In this document: positions 22,901 through 35,631 of the stretch, in pieces | How positions within the stretch are numbered: the stretch's first letter is position 1 | How the letters are laid out: every line of letters begins with the position of its first letter | The notes under the pieces: generated by a model | Databases searched by the model: none | What the model was told of the DNA's origin: nothing | Seen by the model: the letters and a program-made list of their open reading frames with translations, nothing else | Origin: Trichinella spiralis | Taxonomy: Eukaryota; Nematoda; Enoplea; Trichinellida; Trichinellidae | Assembly: GCA_000181795.3 (NCBI GenBank) | Contig: CM012955.1 | Span: forward strand, 2,947,630 to 3,011,629 | DNA length: 64,000 nt | Reading direction: 5' to 3' | Program-made: the position numbers and the translations under genes

Positions 22901-24329
22901 AGACCATGTGCATAAAGTACTGGCCAGAGCATTCGCCGTCGGTTTACGGCCGGATAGAAGTGAAGCCGCTTGATTGCACCTTTTACGCCGATTATGTGAT
23001 TCGAAATTTTACCATACGCCGTTGCAGAACAACAGCTGATGTTAGTAATATGAGCAATAGTGCTGCTGTTGGAAATGTGTTTTTGTCAGTTGCCAGTTTA
23101 GTCGGTGAACTTTAGCCGGGATGGTTTTCTAGGAATCCGAATCGAACAACCTTTTGAACGGCGACTGTCGTTCAATTGTTCAATACCATTTCACCGGCTG
23201 GCAAGATTACAGAGCTCCGGAGGGCAGTTACGGCTTTTTGAGGTTCATGAAGCAATTCAAGCGAATCGACTGCACCAGCGATTGTCCAGTGTTGGTCCAC
23301 TGCAGCGCCGGGGTCGGCCGGACGGGCACGTTCGTCGCCGTCGACAGCATGATGGATCAGATGGCCGAAGAGGGTCGAGTTGACGTTTTCGGGTTCGTCT
23401 CCAATCTTCGGCGCCAGCGGAATTTCATGGTCCAGTCTTTGGTAGGGCGTTGTTGTTGATTTTGTCGACTGTTCGTTCCAATCGCACGAACAGGGAGGGA
23501 CTTTTCCACTGCTTTTCAATTTCGACTTCCAGGACCAGTACGTGTTCATTTATAAAGCTCTGGCCGAGTGGTACATGTTCGGCGATACGGATGTGGACGC
23601 GGAACGTGCCGAAGAATACGTCGTCGAACTTCGTCAAACATTGAACAACGACTCCACGGGACTGGAGAAGCAGTACAATGTAAAAATTGCTCACTGGTTG
23701 TTTCATGTTTCAAAATTATTACTTGTGTTGTTGTTAGTTGTTGTTTCGCTCGCTTGAAGATGCATTGACGTGCAGTTACGCGAAAAAGTCGTTCAATGAG
23801 CAGAAAAATCGCTTCAAAACTGTCGTAGCTTACGATCGAAATCGAGTCATACTGGCTCCACTGCTTGGGCACGAAGACGCTACATACATCAATGCCTCTC
23901 TTGTACGGGTAAGCGGTCGGTCTGTGATTGTTGGTGGAAATGGGAATTAATTGTTTGACGCTTTTTAAAAAACTTTTCCACATTTAAGGGATATTTCTAT
24001 TCGTACATTTTAACCCAAGATCCGCTTAGCAACACCAGGTGGGACTTTTGGCGTATGGTACTGGAGCACGGTGTCGCGTCGATTGTGATGCTCACGGGAG
24101 AGGAATTTTTAGACCAAGATGAAATGGTTGGCTGGTTTTATTAGTTGATTTATTAAATTAATTTCCAAGTTTGTTCTCTTTTTCAGTATTGGCCTTCTGA
24201 GTTGAACAGCAGCATTTGTTTCGGCGACAAGCCTGCCGTAACGGTTCAACTTTTATGCGAAGAACAGTCGGCGCATTATTCTCAGAGAAAATTCAAAATT
24301 ACCAATACAAAAGTAGAGATGAATATCAA

Positions 24330-24399
<70 letters not shown>

Positions 24400-25088
24400 T
24401 ATAATTAATCTCAGCGGGTGTTTATTATATTATAAATTTGAATCATTTTAGGAAAAAGAGCTTCATGAAGTAGTGCAATTTTGCTTCCACGACTGGGCAA
24501 ACGGTTCGAGTAGAATTGGCCAGTTCGGGGAGCGAAAATCCTCCATGCATCCTCCGAGCATTCCAACATCTACTGCATCGTTGTTCGATCTGGTTGGCAA
24601 AGTTTCTCAGAGGCAGAATTTGTTGCAAGATGCAGGACCAATTGTGGTGCACTGTCGGTATGAAATGATTTTGTTTTTTGTTCTCAACATTCCATTAAAT
24701 AGTGATATACCATCATGTTCACTGGTGACAACAACTGTTTCAGAGATGGCGCTGAACGTAGTGGATTATACTGTGCCGTATCTTTGCTGTTGGAACGACT
24801 TCGCGGTGAAGGAAAAGTGGATGTTTTTCAAACTGTAAAATCACTGCAAGCTCAACGTCCGCATATAATTCCAAATGTGGTAAGTTGAATTATAATTGAA
24901 ATCATTTTAACTGAACAGTAAATTATTAATTGTCTCCAAAATAAAAATTGCATAAATTGAACGAATTTTTGTTCTTAGTTTATTCGGTCGACGTCCCATT
25001 TTATTGCTGTATTATTTTTTGCTTCTTATAGGCTCAGTACGATTTTTGCTACCAGTGCGTTTTGGATTATTTGCGTTCATTTAGTTGA
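16906..25088 (+). CDS. Receptor-type tyrosine phosphatase (Ig/FN3, two PTP domains; CLR-1/PTP69D/LAR-like)
   Basis: A single-pass receptor that removes phosphate from tyrosines. Phase-consistent exons: 16906-16987, 17044-17172, 18543-18680, 18747-19142 (alternative end 19034), 20146-20242, 20349-20539, 20665-20780, 20846-20961, 21054-21284, 21361-21522, 21601-21866, 21932-22058, 22141-22232, 22287-22375, 22459-22620, 22698-22832, 22903-23040, 23133-23441, 23533-23679, 23738-23908, 23989-24126, 24187-24312, 24452-24657, 24744-24879, 25032-25088; about 1,282 or 1,318 residues. It begins with a signal peptide ([19 protein letters not shown]), then two Cys-rich exons, one Ig domain (exon 4, with DAGSYTC), FN3 repeats, and a membrane helix in exon 12 ([20 protein letters not shown]). 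PTP domain 1 keeps KNRY and [10 protein letters not shown], but its WPD loop reads WQD. Domain 2 keeps [10 protein letters not shown] but has WAN at the WPD position, so it is probably inactive. Ig plus FN3 plus two PTP domains fits CLR-1/PTP69D/LAR relatives. Confidence 0.88.
24329..24399. repeat. (ATT)n microsatellite in a phosphatase intron
   Basis: About 24 perfect ATT units inside the intron between exons 22 and 23 of the phosphatase gene (24,313-24,451). It should vary in length between individuals. Confidence 0.95.
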
Positions 25089-26055
25089 AAATTATTTCAC
25101 ACTGATCATAGATGATAAATTGCTGCTTTGATTTGTTGTTTTTCATACGTTTATACTGTGTATTGTTTGTTTGAAGATTCACCAATCTGTTGTTAAGAAC
25201 TGGCTGAAAGGATAAAGATTTATTTGCTTTTATGATTTTTCCAAATTGCCAGATGCAAGAATTATTCTTTTTTCTTTTAGTTCATCTGAGTCAACTGAAA
25301 AGCTATCACGCTGCCCGAAGTGTTGTTGTTATATTATTCATATTTTTTCTTTTCGTTTTTGTTCATGGGTTCTTGATAATTTTATTCTGTCATGTCTTTT
25401 TTCTATTCATGACAAAATTGGCCAATCGGCATTTCCAGTGGAATTCTCTTCGCTCTACCCGCACTTTGTTGCCACTGCTGAGAGCTACATGATGATGATG
25501 ATGATGAGGATAATCCACGTCCAGCTCAGTTGATGTTGTTTCTTGCCATTTTTTTTCAAATCTTTTAGCAGGGATGATGAAAAGGTAATATCTTCTTCTT
25601 CTTCTTCTTCTTCTTTTTTTCTCTTCTTCTTGATTACCGTTAGCCGTGACGCACTATTTCCAATAGATGTCCGGCTAAATTGTGTTCTAAGGTGCGCAAG
25701 TAAGACGATCTGAGACAGGTTTAGCATAATTTGTTGTTATTGATGCAGTTTTTCGTTATTTTTCTACAATTTCTTTTCACTTTCTCTTAAATCATCGATA
25801 TTTGAAAAATGAAAATAAACAAAATTGCTGACAATAGGTCATTGGTTAATTTAAAATTAATAATTCGACTTTTAAAGTTCACAGTATGATACATTTAATG
25901 TACAATAAAATAATGAATGCAGATAAAGTCGGAGAGCAAAATGCCCAGCTGCTTTAAACAAATGAATAATTTAAAATGTATCAACTTTAAAACTTTGGTC
26001 CTGATAACTTTTAACGAGTGAACGGTTGGAAAAAGTGAGTTCAGTTCATAGCACG
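25089..26055. other. Intergenic stretch, phosphatase to first CK1-like kinase
   Basis: AT-rich with two simple repeats: (ATG)n at about 25,490-25,508 and (TTC)n at about 25,591-25,630. No coding signal was seen. The 3' end of the phosphatase and the promoter of the kinase must lie here, but neither is marked by a clear motif. Confidence 0.5.
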
Positions 26056-27194
26056 ATGTTGCGACTGTTGGTCCGGTTTTTTTCTGCACTAGCCTCAATG
26101 ATGGGCTTCGGTAAAGTAGAAACTTCGAAAAGTGATTCCGATCCAAGCGATGAATTAGAAGAGGTATTGAAGAGTGAAAAATGGTCAGTACGGAGTCCAT
26201 TGGGAAAAGGCGTCTCCGGTGGTGTTTTCTTAGTAGAAAAGGGACATCTGTTTTATAAAAAGGCCTATGCATTGAAGGTGAGCAGTGGAACATTGCCCCC
26301 CACTTAAATGAGATGCAGTTGTTAGTGCATCTTATCATACTTATAAACAATAAATGTTGAATAATTAATTCATTGTATAGTAAAATTTGTCATGTTTAGA
26401 TTATGAAAGACAAATTTATGTACGAAAACGAACGAAACATAATGGAGAAATTGCAGAATAGTTCTTATTTTCCTCAGTTGATTCAATGCAGACGGGGATT
26501 GAGATATCATTTTATTCTGATGTCTCAGCAGTTGTGTGATGTTAGCAAAATGTTGAATTTGATGAAAGAAAAGAAATTTAGTATCATGACGGCTGCAAAA
26601 GTGTTCAAAGAGTGTGTTGAAGCGTTGAAGGTGATGCACGAGAAAGGCCTGTTGCATCGAGATTTGAAGCCTTTCAATATCTTGATCAGCATGGACGGCA
26701 GGCGAGTTCTGCTCGCCGACTTTGGTCATAGTGGCAAGTATGTGGCTGAGAACAAAGAAAAGTATGCATCGTGTTTTATCGGAACGCCCGCTTATGCGTC
26801 CTTGAATGTCCAAGCATATTTTGAACCAACGCCGAGGGACGATCTCTTGTCCCTTTTTTACACTGCGGTTTGCATGCTTGGTTGTTTGCCGTGGGTTGAC
26901 TGCACTGACGCAGTTGAAATTATGTTTCAGAAGACATTTGCAATGCAGCTTATACCAACTCTGCCAGATGAATTCTGGAACATATATTCATATTTGTCCG
27001 GTGTCAGTCAGTTCGAGACCCCCGACTATGCTTGGGTGATGCAACAACTGGACGCGTTGATGGACAAGCAGTGCGAAAATAGAGAAAGGAAATACGATTG
27101 GGAATTGATAAAATCTGGAGAATGTGAAGAAGAAATTATTCGAAAAATGAACAAACATCGAAATCCTCGATGGTCATTTTTTTCTTACTTCTGA
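26056..27194 (+). CDS. CK1-group protein kinase, divergent (copy 1)
   Basis: Two exons, 26056-26277 and 26400-27194, joined in phase 0, give 338 residues. Visible motifs: a glycine loop GKGVSGGVF, the ATP lysine in YALKV at the exon 1 end, catalytic HRDLKPFNIL (about 26,655), DFG (26,718-26,726), GTPAYASLN, and PRDDLLSLFY. The last two match the CK1 pattern GTxxYAS and RRDDLESL, so the protein belongs to the casein kinase 1/TTBK group, which is greatly expanded in nematodes. All core catalytic residues are present, so it should phosphorylate Ser/Thr; substrates are unknown. AATAAA lies at about 27,344. A close paralogue sits at 41,040-42,222 with the intron at the same place. The ATG used is the first in frame; the short N-terminal extension is not shared with copy 2. 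Confidence 0.85.
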
Positions 27195-28586
27195 TGCTTT
27201 TTTTTGCCATAACTTCATTTTCTTTTAATGCTAACATTTTTCAACGATCACTTATTTCCATTAATGAGAATACTGTTGATATATCGTCAGTTTGATTTTT
27301 ACCATTCAAATAATTAATTGTCCATTATTTCAATCTTTCACTGCAATAAAAGTATGACATTGTTTTTTGCCTATATTTGTCTTTTAACAAAATTAACTGA
27401 ACTGAATAAGTTTTGCGGCAGATTTCGATTGCTGTGGAACAAACAGTGATAGATAACAACAGCATACGACGAAATTAGTCGAGTGTGAAAGAAACGTGTC
27501 AAACAAACCTTGCTGTGCGCATGCGTCTTTCAGCCTGCTTATTTGTCGCTATTTTTCAACGTTATTTCGTGTGTTTCTCTGATTTCCCTATTGCAGTATG
27601 CATGTCCGCTGTAGTATGCAAATAAATGGATAAAATATTCTCGATTGCTGTTCAATCAGTCGAAGACTATCAACTGAATACTGACTGTTGACCACGAAGG
27701 GGCAAATTTTACATTCAAATAGCACTCTGTACGAAACCGAACGAAAATTCAGTTGCAATGTTCCTCTTCCCTTCGAGAATCTTTTCTTCCAGCTTACGCT
27801 TTCCATAAGCGTAGCAGCACTTGTGAAAAAGCTGTTTCGGGGCAATGTCTATCTAGCTCGTGCGATTTCATGAACGCTAGCTAATTGCTGCCATTTGATG
27901 TTCTGCATTTCAATTCCGCAATCCTCAACATTCGCGTTTGCCATGTTAGTGGCTACGTACTGCTACTACTATTGAACCTGCGATGCAAATACAACCAAGG
28001 TTGCTGTCAACTTTGTAATCGGTCGATCCAACCCTGAACGTAACTTGATCACCAACTGCCAAATGAATTGTTGAAACATGCTCAAAACGAACGCATCACC
28101 GACAGACGCGACGTCGAATCTCGCTTCATACAATGACCAAACTGTGGAGGCAGATTGGTTTGTCGGACAGTCGTATTCGACGTTCTGTGCCTCGGATTAT
28201 GGCAAAGGCAATCAAGTAAGCTTGCTCAGAAAAGCCGGAAATGATGCTGGTAATTTAAGTAAGCATGACGCATCGTGAAAACACGCAAGCACGCACGCAC
28301 GCACGCATAGCACACGCTACATCCGGTTGACATTTTCTTCTCTTCTTCTTGTTCTTCTTCTTCTTAATACTTCAATACAGCCTCTAATTTATTATTCATT
28401 TCAAACTTAACCGATTGGTCAATGCGAATGTAACTTGATTTGAGTGGAAACTTTTCAAAGGAATTTAATCAAATTGCCGTTCTTCTATTTAAACTTAGTT
28501 TTCTTTAATTTTACTGTACTAATTTATTTATAGTTAATATTTCTTTTTATTAGTTCGAAAGTGAGTGACCACGCGGCGTACGAATA
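27195..28586. other. Intergenic stretch with one weak candidate exon
   Basis: No recognised gene. At 28,078-28,215 an ATG opens a 46-codon frame that ends exactly at a good donor (CAA|GTAAGC, phase 0). It could be a 5' exon of something downstream, but it does not join in phase to the Elongin C exon. An imperfect GCAC repeat run lies near 28,290-28,308 and TTC-rich repeats near 28,340. Confidence 0.4.
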
Positions 28587-29317
28587 ATGGCAGAACCAAG
28601 CGTCTCTGAAGCTGTTGACAGTGCTGAAAGTGATATTTTGTTCTTTTATTCTTGTACTGTTGTAGTTACTGAACAGTTTTAGCACACTAGTGGGATGTAT
28701 ATTGTTGTTGTTTATGAATAAATTCAAAAATCAAAATTAGCACATTTTCGGTGTTGTTGCTGTGAAAAGTTTCGTACTTTGAACGCACGCAATTATAATT
28801 TTATTTTTCTGTTTTCTTTTTTTTTTCCAAAAGTGAACATTTCATTTTGCTTTTCGTCACTTGGTAAGAACAGGAAAATGTTGCATTTTATCTGTGAAGA
28901 AATTATGTGAAATTGATTTAAATTAATTTATCTTATTTATATTTATATTTATTTATTTATTTTCTTTTAGTCTCTTCTGTCGATTATGAACGAGCTTTGC
29001 ATGGTAATTGCGAAGGTCCAGATTCATTCTTTATTAAATTAATATCGTCAGATTGCCATGAATTTATTATTCCCCGTCACATGGCTTTAGTTTCTGGAAC
29101 AATTAAAGCCATGTTATCAGGCCCGGGGCAGTTTGCCGAAAATGAAACAAATGTTATACATTTCAAAGAAATACCATCGCATATATTGCAAAAAGTGGTC
29201 CATTATTTTCAGTATAAAACAGTTTACACTAATAGCAGTACAGAAATTCCCGACTTTCCCATTCAGCCGGAATTAGCACTTGAACTGCTAATGGCCGCCA
29301 ACTTTTTGGACTGCTGA
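28587..29317 (+). CDS. ELOC: Elongin C, typical copy
   Basis: Elongin C is a small SKP1/BTB-fold adaptor. With Elongin B it links BC-box substrate receptors to Cullin-2/5 ubiquitin ligases, and it also serves the Elongin A transcription factor. Exons 28587-28629 and 28971-29317 give 129 residues (animal Elongin C is about 112; the extra length is an N-terminal lead). The second exon matches the family nearly throughout: [59 protein letters not shown] and the C-terminal [12 protein letters not shown]. The splice donor of exon 1 (GTGATA) is weak. AATAAA lies at about 29,718. A second, less conserved gene follows 2.2 kb downstream on the same strand. Confidence 0.92.
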
Positions 29318-30585
29318 ATCGAATGCTGATTCTGTGGAGAGGCATTGATTTGTTTTTTCTCCACAGCAAAACTTTAAATGTTCTTGTAGTTTTTTGGGCA
29401 CTTTATTCAATTTATAGAATGAATTTCGATCCATTGGACAAGGTTGACATTGTTGTAATTCACACGTGACGCATCAGTTGTATTAATTGAAATATGTGGC
29501 TGCTTAATTACTAAAACAATTTTTTTGGTGAAAGTTTTCATCTTATTCCACTAATGGGTGCAAAATATGTTACAGTAATCGTGTGTGTATGAGTTGTACG
29601 TATTGATCCGATTGTGTATTCTGTACATTGTGCATCACTCCCGGTTACTGTAAATTATTGTGGCTCGCAAGTATGAGGGTCTTTTTCTCGACTGACTGTT
29701 GTTTGAATTGTAGACGAAATAAATTTTCTCAATTGTGAAATAAATTAAAAATATTGCGCACAATATTACAAGCAATTCATATATATATATATATAATACA
29801 GTATTGGAATGATAATTTTCAATTTGTACTTTTTCATGTGTTGAATAATGGAAATATTCAATAAATTATTGACAAAAAAAATTTTTTTCTCTGAACACTT
29901 GCAAATGAAAAACATTTACATTGTGAAATATTGTCCATAAATGCCCATTGATTTGACAATGCCGTCGGCCGTTGATTATTCCAATTTTACCGCTTCATCA
30001 TTGTAATGTTCTCAACTATTATGCAAATTTGTTCAAATCGCTCAATGAAATATGTGTGTGTGTGTGTGTGCGCGTGTGTGTGTTTGTTCATATGCTTGAA
30101 TTGTTCACAATTGCTTTCGACTTTGTTTATTTGTTGGCGCATTAATTGACGGTGGACTTGTTTTGGTTGATCAATTTTATTAGTACAGTTTGAATATTGT
30201 GCTCAATTGCAGTGGACGACGGCGAAGATGGGCAAAGTTGATCGAAGCGCGCGAGCTGTATATTATTTATTCTGTTCGTTGAATTGCGCATCACGTTTTC
30301 CTGTGTACACAGTTTGCATGCTTTGATCACGATTGCCAGTCGACAATGATCATCATCTAGGGTCTTTTGTATTTGTTGAATAGAACTATCGGTGTGTGAT
30401 TGAAAATAGAGAAAAGAACGTTTTTTTGCGGACAGAAGGTAAGTTGAAGTGCATCTCGTTGGAAAGCAAGATGGACGTTTATTATTTTGTTTGTTTAAAT
30501 TATCAAGCTCCAATAATGCGTAGGTGTTGGGTTTGGGAAAGTTGAGCTCGTGATGGAAATTTTTTTTTCCGCATCGCTTGTGATA

Positions 30586-30627
<42 letters not shown>

Positions 30628-31544
30628 TAAGAGCAGCCATGCATGCGGGGACAGAAAGTTGGGGGGGGGGGAAGGGGGTAGGGAAATGATTGATGCAAAA
30701 GTTGGAGCAACAATTGCACACAACACAACACAACAGAACAACAAACATCGAGATGATGGATAATGTTGGTGAAACGTTTAATATTGAATATAAATATATA
30801 ATGGACAAGAATGTCTTTTTTGAAATCTTTTGATCGATCAAAATTGCCAACAGGTTCAACTATTTTTCAAGTTCAAAATCCAAAGTAGCCGACGGTGAAA
30901 AATATGCATGCCATTTGCTGCTATATGCGACAGCAACGGCAAAATATGCGTTCGTCGATTGTTCTTTTGACAAATTTTTATAATGTTGTTTCTTTTAATA
31001 ATGGAAATTTTTAATAATAATAATAATAATGATGATGATGATGATAGAAGAAGTTGTGTGGAAAAAATTATGTTATAAAGTTGAAGTTGTTATTCGAAAT
31101 TTTCAAACGACCCACGAAACTTGCACCACCGGTCGGTCGGTTGCCATGGAGTCGACCAATCCTGTTTCTTTATCTTCCATTGATCATCGTCCGATTTGAC
31201 GAATCGCGAAAAAGCCGAAATTTCTACTTTTCAGCACCGGCGAAGTTAGTCAGTCAGTCGGTCGGTCAGTCGGTTGGGTCGGTCGGTTTGAACGATAATT
31301 TTAAGCAGTAGAATTAAGCTAAAACGATAATTGGCCGTTTGTTGAACGACAAACATCAACGTCGTCGACACAATCTACCAGGCAAAAGAGATACTTTTTC
31401 TTAACCTTTTCCTATGCGGGTGGGATGTGGAAATTTTCAAACAAATCAGATTTTTCGTTTTCTTTTCTTGAAAATATACTACAATTTCAATTATTAAATA
31501 TTGTTTGTTTATTTTTCAGAGAAAACAACAATTGAAAATTAGTG
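29318..31544. other. Intergenic stretch between the two Elongin C genes
   Basis: AT-rich with several simple repeats: (TA)n at about 29,780-29,795, (TG)n at about 30,053-30,082, (TA)n at 30,587-30,627, a G-run near 30,660-30,670, and a GTCG/GTCA run at about 31,248-31,288. No gene was recognised. Long open frames on the reverse strand at 30,142-30,859 cross these repeats and have no family signal. Confidence 0.55.
30587..30627. repeat. (TA)n microsatellite
   Basis: About 20 uninterrupted TA units, followed within 40 bases by a G-rich tract. Confidence 0.95.
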
Positions 31545-32068
31545 ATGAGAACGATCAGTACGAACACTGATGCTACGATTGTCGAAAGTACCGACAGTGT
31601 TGAAAATGGTATTCTTTTTCTTTTTCTTTTTTCTTTTTGCTTTTGACGACATCCTTGATTGTGATTGTTATATTTAAATTTCCATTACAAAATTACAACC
31701 GCGTTGTTCTTTCAGTGCCGGATTATGACCGAATCGAGCAAATTTTGCCAAACAACAATGCCGGGCGTGGTCCGTATTATGTAAAATTAATTTCGTCCGA
31801 TTGTCACGAATTTATCGTTCCACTCGACATGGCCATTGCCGCTTCTGGAACAATCAGGACGATGCTGGCCGGCGTGATGCATTCGACCGAAAACAACATT
31901 TTCACCATCCGTCTACGGGAAATTCCATCTCGCATTCTGCAAAAAGTGGTCCACTATTTCCACTACAAGACGGTCTACAGCAACAGTAGCACCGAAATTC
32001 CCCACTTTCCCATACCCCAACATTTGGCACTTCAGATGCTGATGGCGGCGACATTTTTGGATTGCTGA
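31545..32068 (+). CDS. Elongin C-like protein, diverged tandem duplicate
   Basis: Exons 31545-31608 and 31716-32068, joined in phase 1 at the same place as in the upstream Elongin C gene, give 138 residues. The core is kept ([64 protein letters not shown]). The region that reads [10 protein letters not shown] in normal Elongin C is replaced here by [10 protein letters not shown], and a longer N-terminal lead is present. The frame is intact and splice sites are good, so it is probably expressed. Loss of the invariant GPGQFAEN loop suggests changed partners or specialised expression. AATAAA lies at about 32,260. Confidence 0.85.
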
Positions 32069-35000
32069 AAACATTGGGCAATCTAATTTTTTTTTTCTCT
32101 TCGAAAGAAGTGGGGGAAGTGGAAATTGATTCCAATTCTGTTCAACATCAATCGTCATTTTTCTGTTCATACAGGGGGGGGGAGGGTATAGAATATTGAA
32201 ATGATGGATTCGTTCGATTGATTGGAATTTCTGTTTTTCATTGCAATTTCATTATTGAAAAATAAATTTGATACAAATTTGAATAAATTTCATAATATGA
32301 ATTGATGCAAATTTTCCAATTCTAATTCCAATTGATTAATATTCTATCACAATTCCACGTTTCTATTCCAAATGTACCAAAACAAACAAACGGTTTAGCT
32401 TTCTTCTTTCCCCGTTTATTAATTTTCACTATTCGAATGTGAACACATTTGCAAAGTTCACTTTCACTTCAACATATTTGTCTTTTATATCAATGTCTAC
32501 TGTGATTCAATTGTGATAAATTGTGCAGTTTTTTTTTTCATTCTTTGCCTCGTAGCACAACGAGGAAAACATACGTCGGTTAGTAGTGGCACTTCAGTTA
32601 CATCTGAGCGAAACCGTTTCCTGGTGAGTTGCTTTTCTATAACGTTTCAGCTTTAAAAGCGGAAACTTTTAATCTGATTTAATTTTATTGCCAGCAGAAC
32701 TCTGCTTTAACATTTATAATCACTTTTATGCGACAGCATGCCACACCACATCGTAGCAAGTATAAAATGACATTTGATTTTAAATAATTGATAATTTCTT
32801 GATCACATGATCTAAATTATTAACGAATTGTGCTCTTGCAAAAAAAATGATATTATTCTGCTCTGTGATTTTTATTAAATTCACAAAAACATAATAAACA
32901 TGTTTGATTCAGTACATATATATATGTATATCTTGGAGAAATTTCTGATCGCGTTACTCTTCTATTTCAAAACCAAATTACGCGGTATCGTTTGTTGTGT
33001 TCAATTTTAACAAACATTATCGGCTGGATTTCAATTTTACGCTTTCATACAATATCACTTTCGCTTAAACAACAACGACTTCCTCTGATGAATACGAAAA
33101 CGATTTTCAAGTTCTAATTTATTTTTCTTTTCGTTCAATTTCAACCTTCAACCAAATCTGATGCCCAAAATTTGCACCTCCATCAATACTTGCTTGCATG
33201 TTGCAATGGATGCCCGTTCCAAAAACAGAAATACAAACTGCAACTGAAATCACAGAAAAAGTATCATTTTACTTAATTTTCGAAACGACTACTGTAAAGG
33301 AACCTTAGCCAAAAACACCAATTTACTGTACATCATATGTTGACAAAACAAGAAATTAAATTTTAGATCGCCTAATAAATTTACAAACAAAAATCTTCCA
33401 TACCAGCCTCTCGTAATTAAAAAACAAATTTTTGTGTTCTAAACTAACAAAAAGATAAATGGAAATGCATTGAAATTTTGGGCAAAGAAACACAAATTTT
33501 TTTTATAAAATATCAGCAACTCAAACGATGGAAAATTAATAATGTTGGGAAGAACCTCTAGCCTTCAGCAAGTTAGGCGGAAGCTCTAGCTCACGATGGA
33601 GCTGCGCGTCAGAGCGTGACGCTGTGACGTCATTCCCGCATGTATATACGAATGCGTTATCAAATTTTACTAACGCTTGATCACTTACGCGCATAACTGC
33701 GTTGCACGCTGATCACTTTGGTAGTTTATGCTTGATAAAATTCATCAAATAATCATCGTTCATATGAGCATTTTCAAAACCCATAGAGCTTATTATTGTA
33801 AAAGTGTGAAGACAAGAGCTTTAATAAGAAAAGAATTTTCAGGAGCAATTTTACAAGGAACAACAATTTGCACGCAACAGCTACGCAAAATCATCCCTTT
33901 CCTGGCTATTGGATTTCAATCAACGAAAATGTTGCTCATTTTGAATGAAAAAAAACTTGCTGTAAAACTGTATACAAACACTAAATGTAAAGTTTTATGA
34001 ACCCAAACTCGGTTTACAGCTTAATTTTTTCACAAAATCAAATAATTTCAAGCGGTTCAGTTTATTATACGAAGACAGTAAGATTATGTATCTATCACGT
34101 AAGAAAATTAATTATCCATTTGTTCTATTAATAATTGCTGCGTCAATCTAACGATATCCATATTACAGTATCAATATTTGCTGATGTCAGGGTATTAATC
34201 TAATTGTCGGTTGCCAAAGTTTCCTATAATGACCATATTTTTTATTCTAGATTGATATTTCATCAATTTCATGTGCAGTGAAACTGGTTTTCAACGATTA
34301 CAGACCTATTGATACTTGACTTTCAATAATTATTACCTACTTTTATTGTACCGGCAAAATTCAGTTTGGTTAGACTTAACCTTAATTAATTATTAATTTT
34401 TTCTTAAACAAGTGTTATCACATAATGTCAACGTGAGGAAAAATTCAAATGCAGTTTATCTTCTACTACGTGGTTCTTGTGAGTTATCAGCCTTATTGAT
34501 AAATGGAATGAATTTCGATTTAAAATATTTTCTCGTATATGTATTTTTCTGGTATAGTTTCTTCGCAGTAAGTGATATATGCTTTGTTTTTTATTTATGA
34601 CATTTTTCAATTATTTATTCATGGTAAAACTGAAACTTTACTTGCATTGTTTTGTAGCTGATAAGAAGATTATAGAGTAGTAGAAATCCAAAACCACAGA
34701 GAGAACATTTCTCATTAAAATTCATTCCAATAGAACAGCATTATGCATTTTTAGTGAGCACATTTGAGTATTTCATTTTCATGGTCTACTGGCATCTTGA
34801 CTCATTTTGATATTATTTCTGTAGAAATTTCAATTGCATGGGTTCATCACTGGCCGTCTTATCGTTCAATTGCTGTGCATTACCAGTTAATCTGTCTACT
34901 GCTTCCTTTTATACAGTTAATGCATGATATTTGCATGATAATGCTGAGCAGAGAAGCAACGTCTTTCTGATGTTTCACGTTGTATGCTCATTGATGCGAA

Positions 35001-35631
35001 AGAAAGAAAAAGTTTTAATTTTGTTGAACTCGTCATTTAAACATTTGTAAATCCACGCCCAGAATTCAACGTTTCATGCGAACAAATTCAAAATGCGTTA
35101 AACATCGAAGAGACTACAGTCGATTTTGAATTGTAGTATGAGCGTAAGTACCATATCCATTTCTCGAGATGGGTTTGTCGCTTCAGCACCGTTTTAAAAA
35201 TATTTTCTGATAATATGTATTCGTTATAAAAACTTGTTTCAAGTGGATAATCTTTATTTTTTTTAAGTGTAGAATATTTGTTGGCAATACTTGAACATCA
35301 TTTTTGTTGGATACGGTTGTTTTGGTAACATCAAATTAGTGACAATTAGTTTTTAAGTCACATCATTTTGTATAAATGAGTTATTTGTGTTTTGCACTTC
35401 ATAAACATTTATTTTAATGATAATATCCTGCGTAATAGTTCTTCAGATTGACTGAAGTTGTTGTAAGTGTTTTTAGTACAGTGATGATATTTTTCTTTAA
35501 CTCGCCATCAAATTCATCTCCTCGTTGTGATAATATTTGTGGTGATCGCGTCGTGAAATATACCAAATTATTAGTTTACACGGTGTGTTGGAAGGAATTT
35601 AGGGTGATCTTTTGTCAAGAAAGAATTTGAA
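32069..35631. other. Intergenic stretch, no recognised gene
   Basis: 3.5 kb of AT-rich DNA with only short random-looking ORFs. One patch at about 33,555-33,720 stands out by higher GC and CpG content, a TGACGTCA palindrome at about 33,626 and GCTCTAGCTCACGATGGAGC self-complementary runs. It could be an enhancer, a promoter of a non-coding RNA, or an old repeat. The promoter of the KANSL2-like gene should lie just before 35,632. Confidence 0.45.

Noticed and set aside
30142-30859. Reverse-strand ORFs of 118 and 200 codons
   Set aside because: They run through (TA)n and G-runs that translate as Tyr-Ile repeats. No domain signal.
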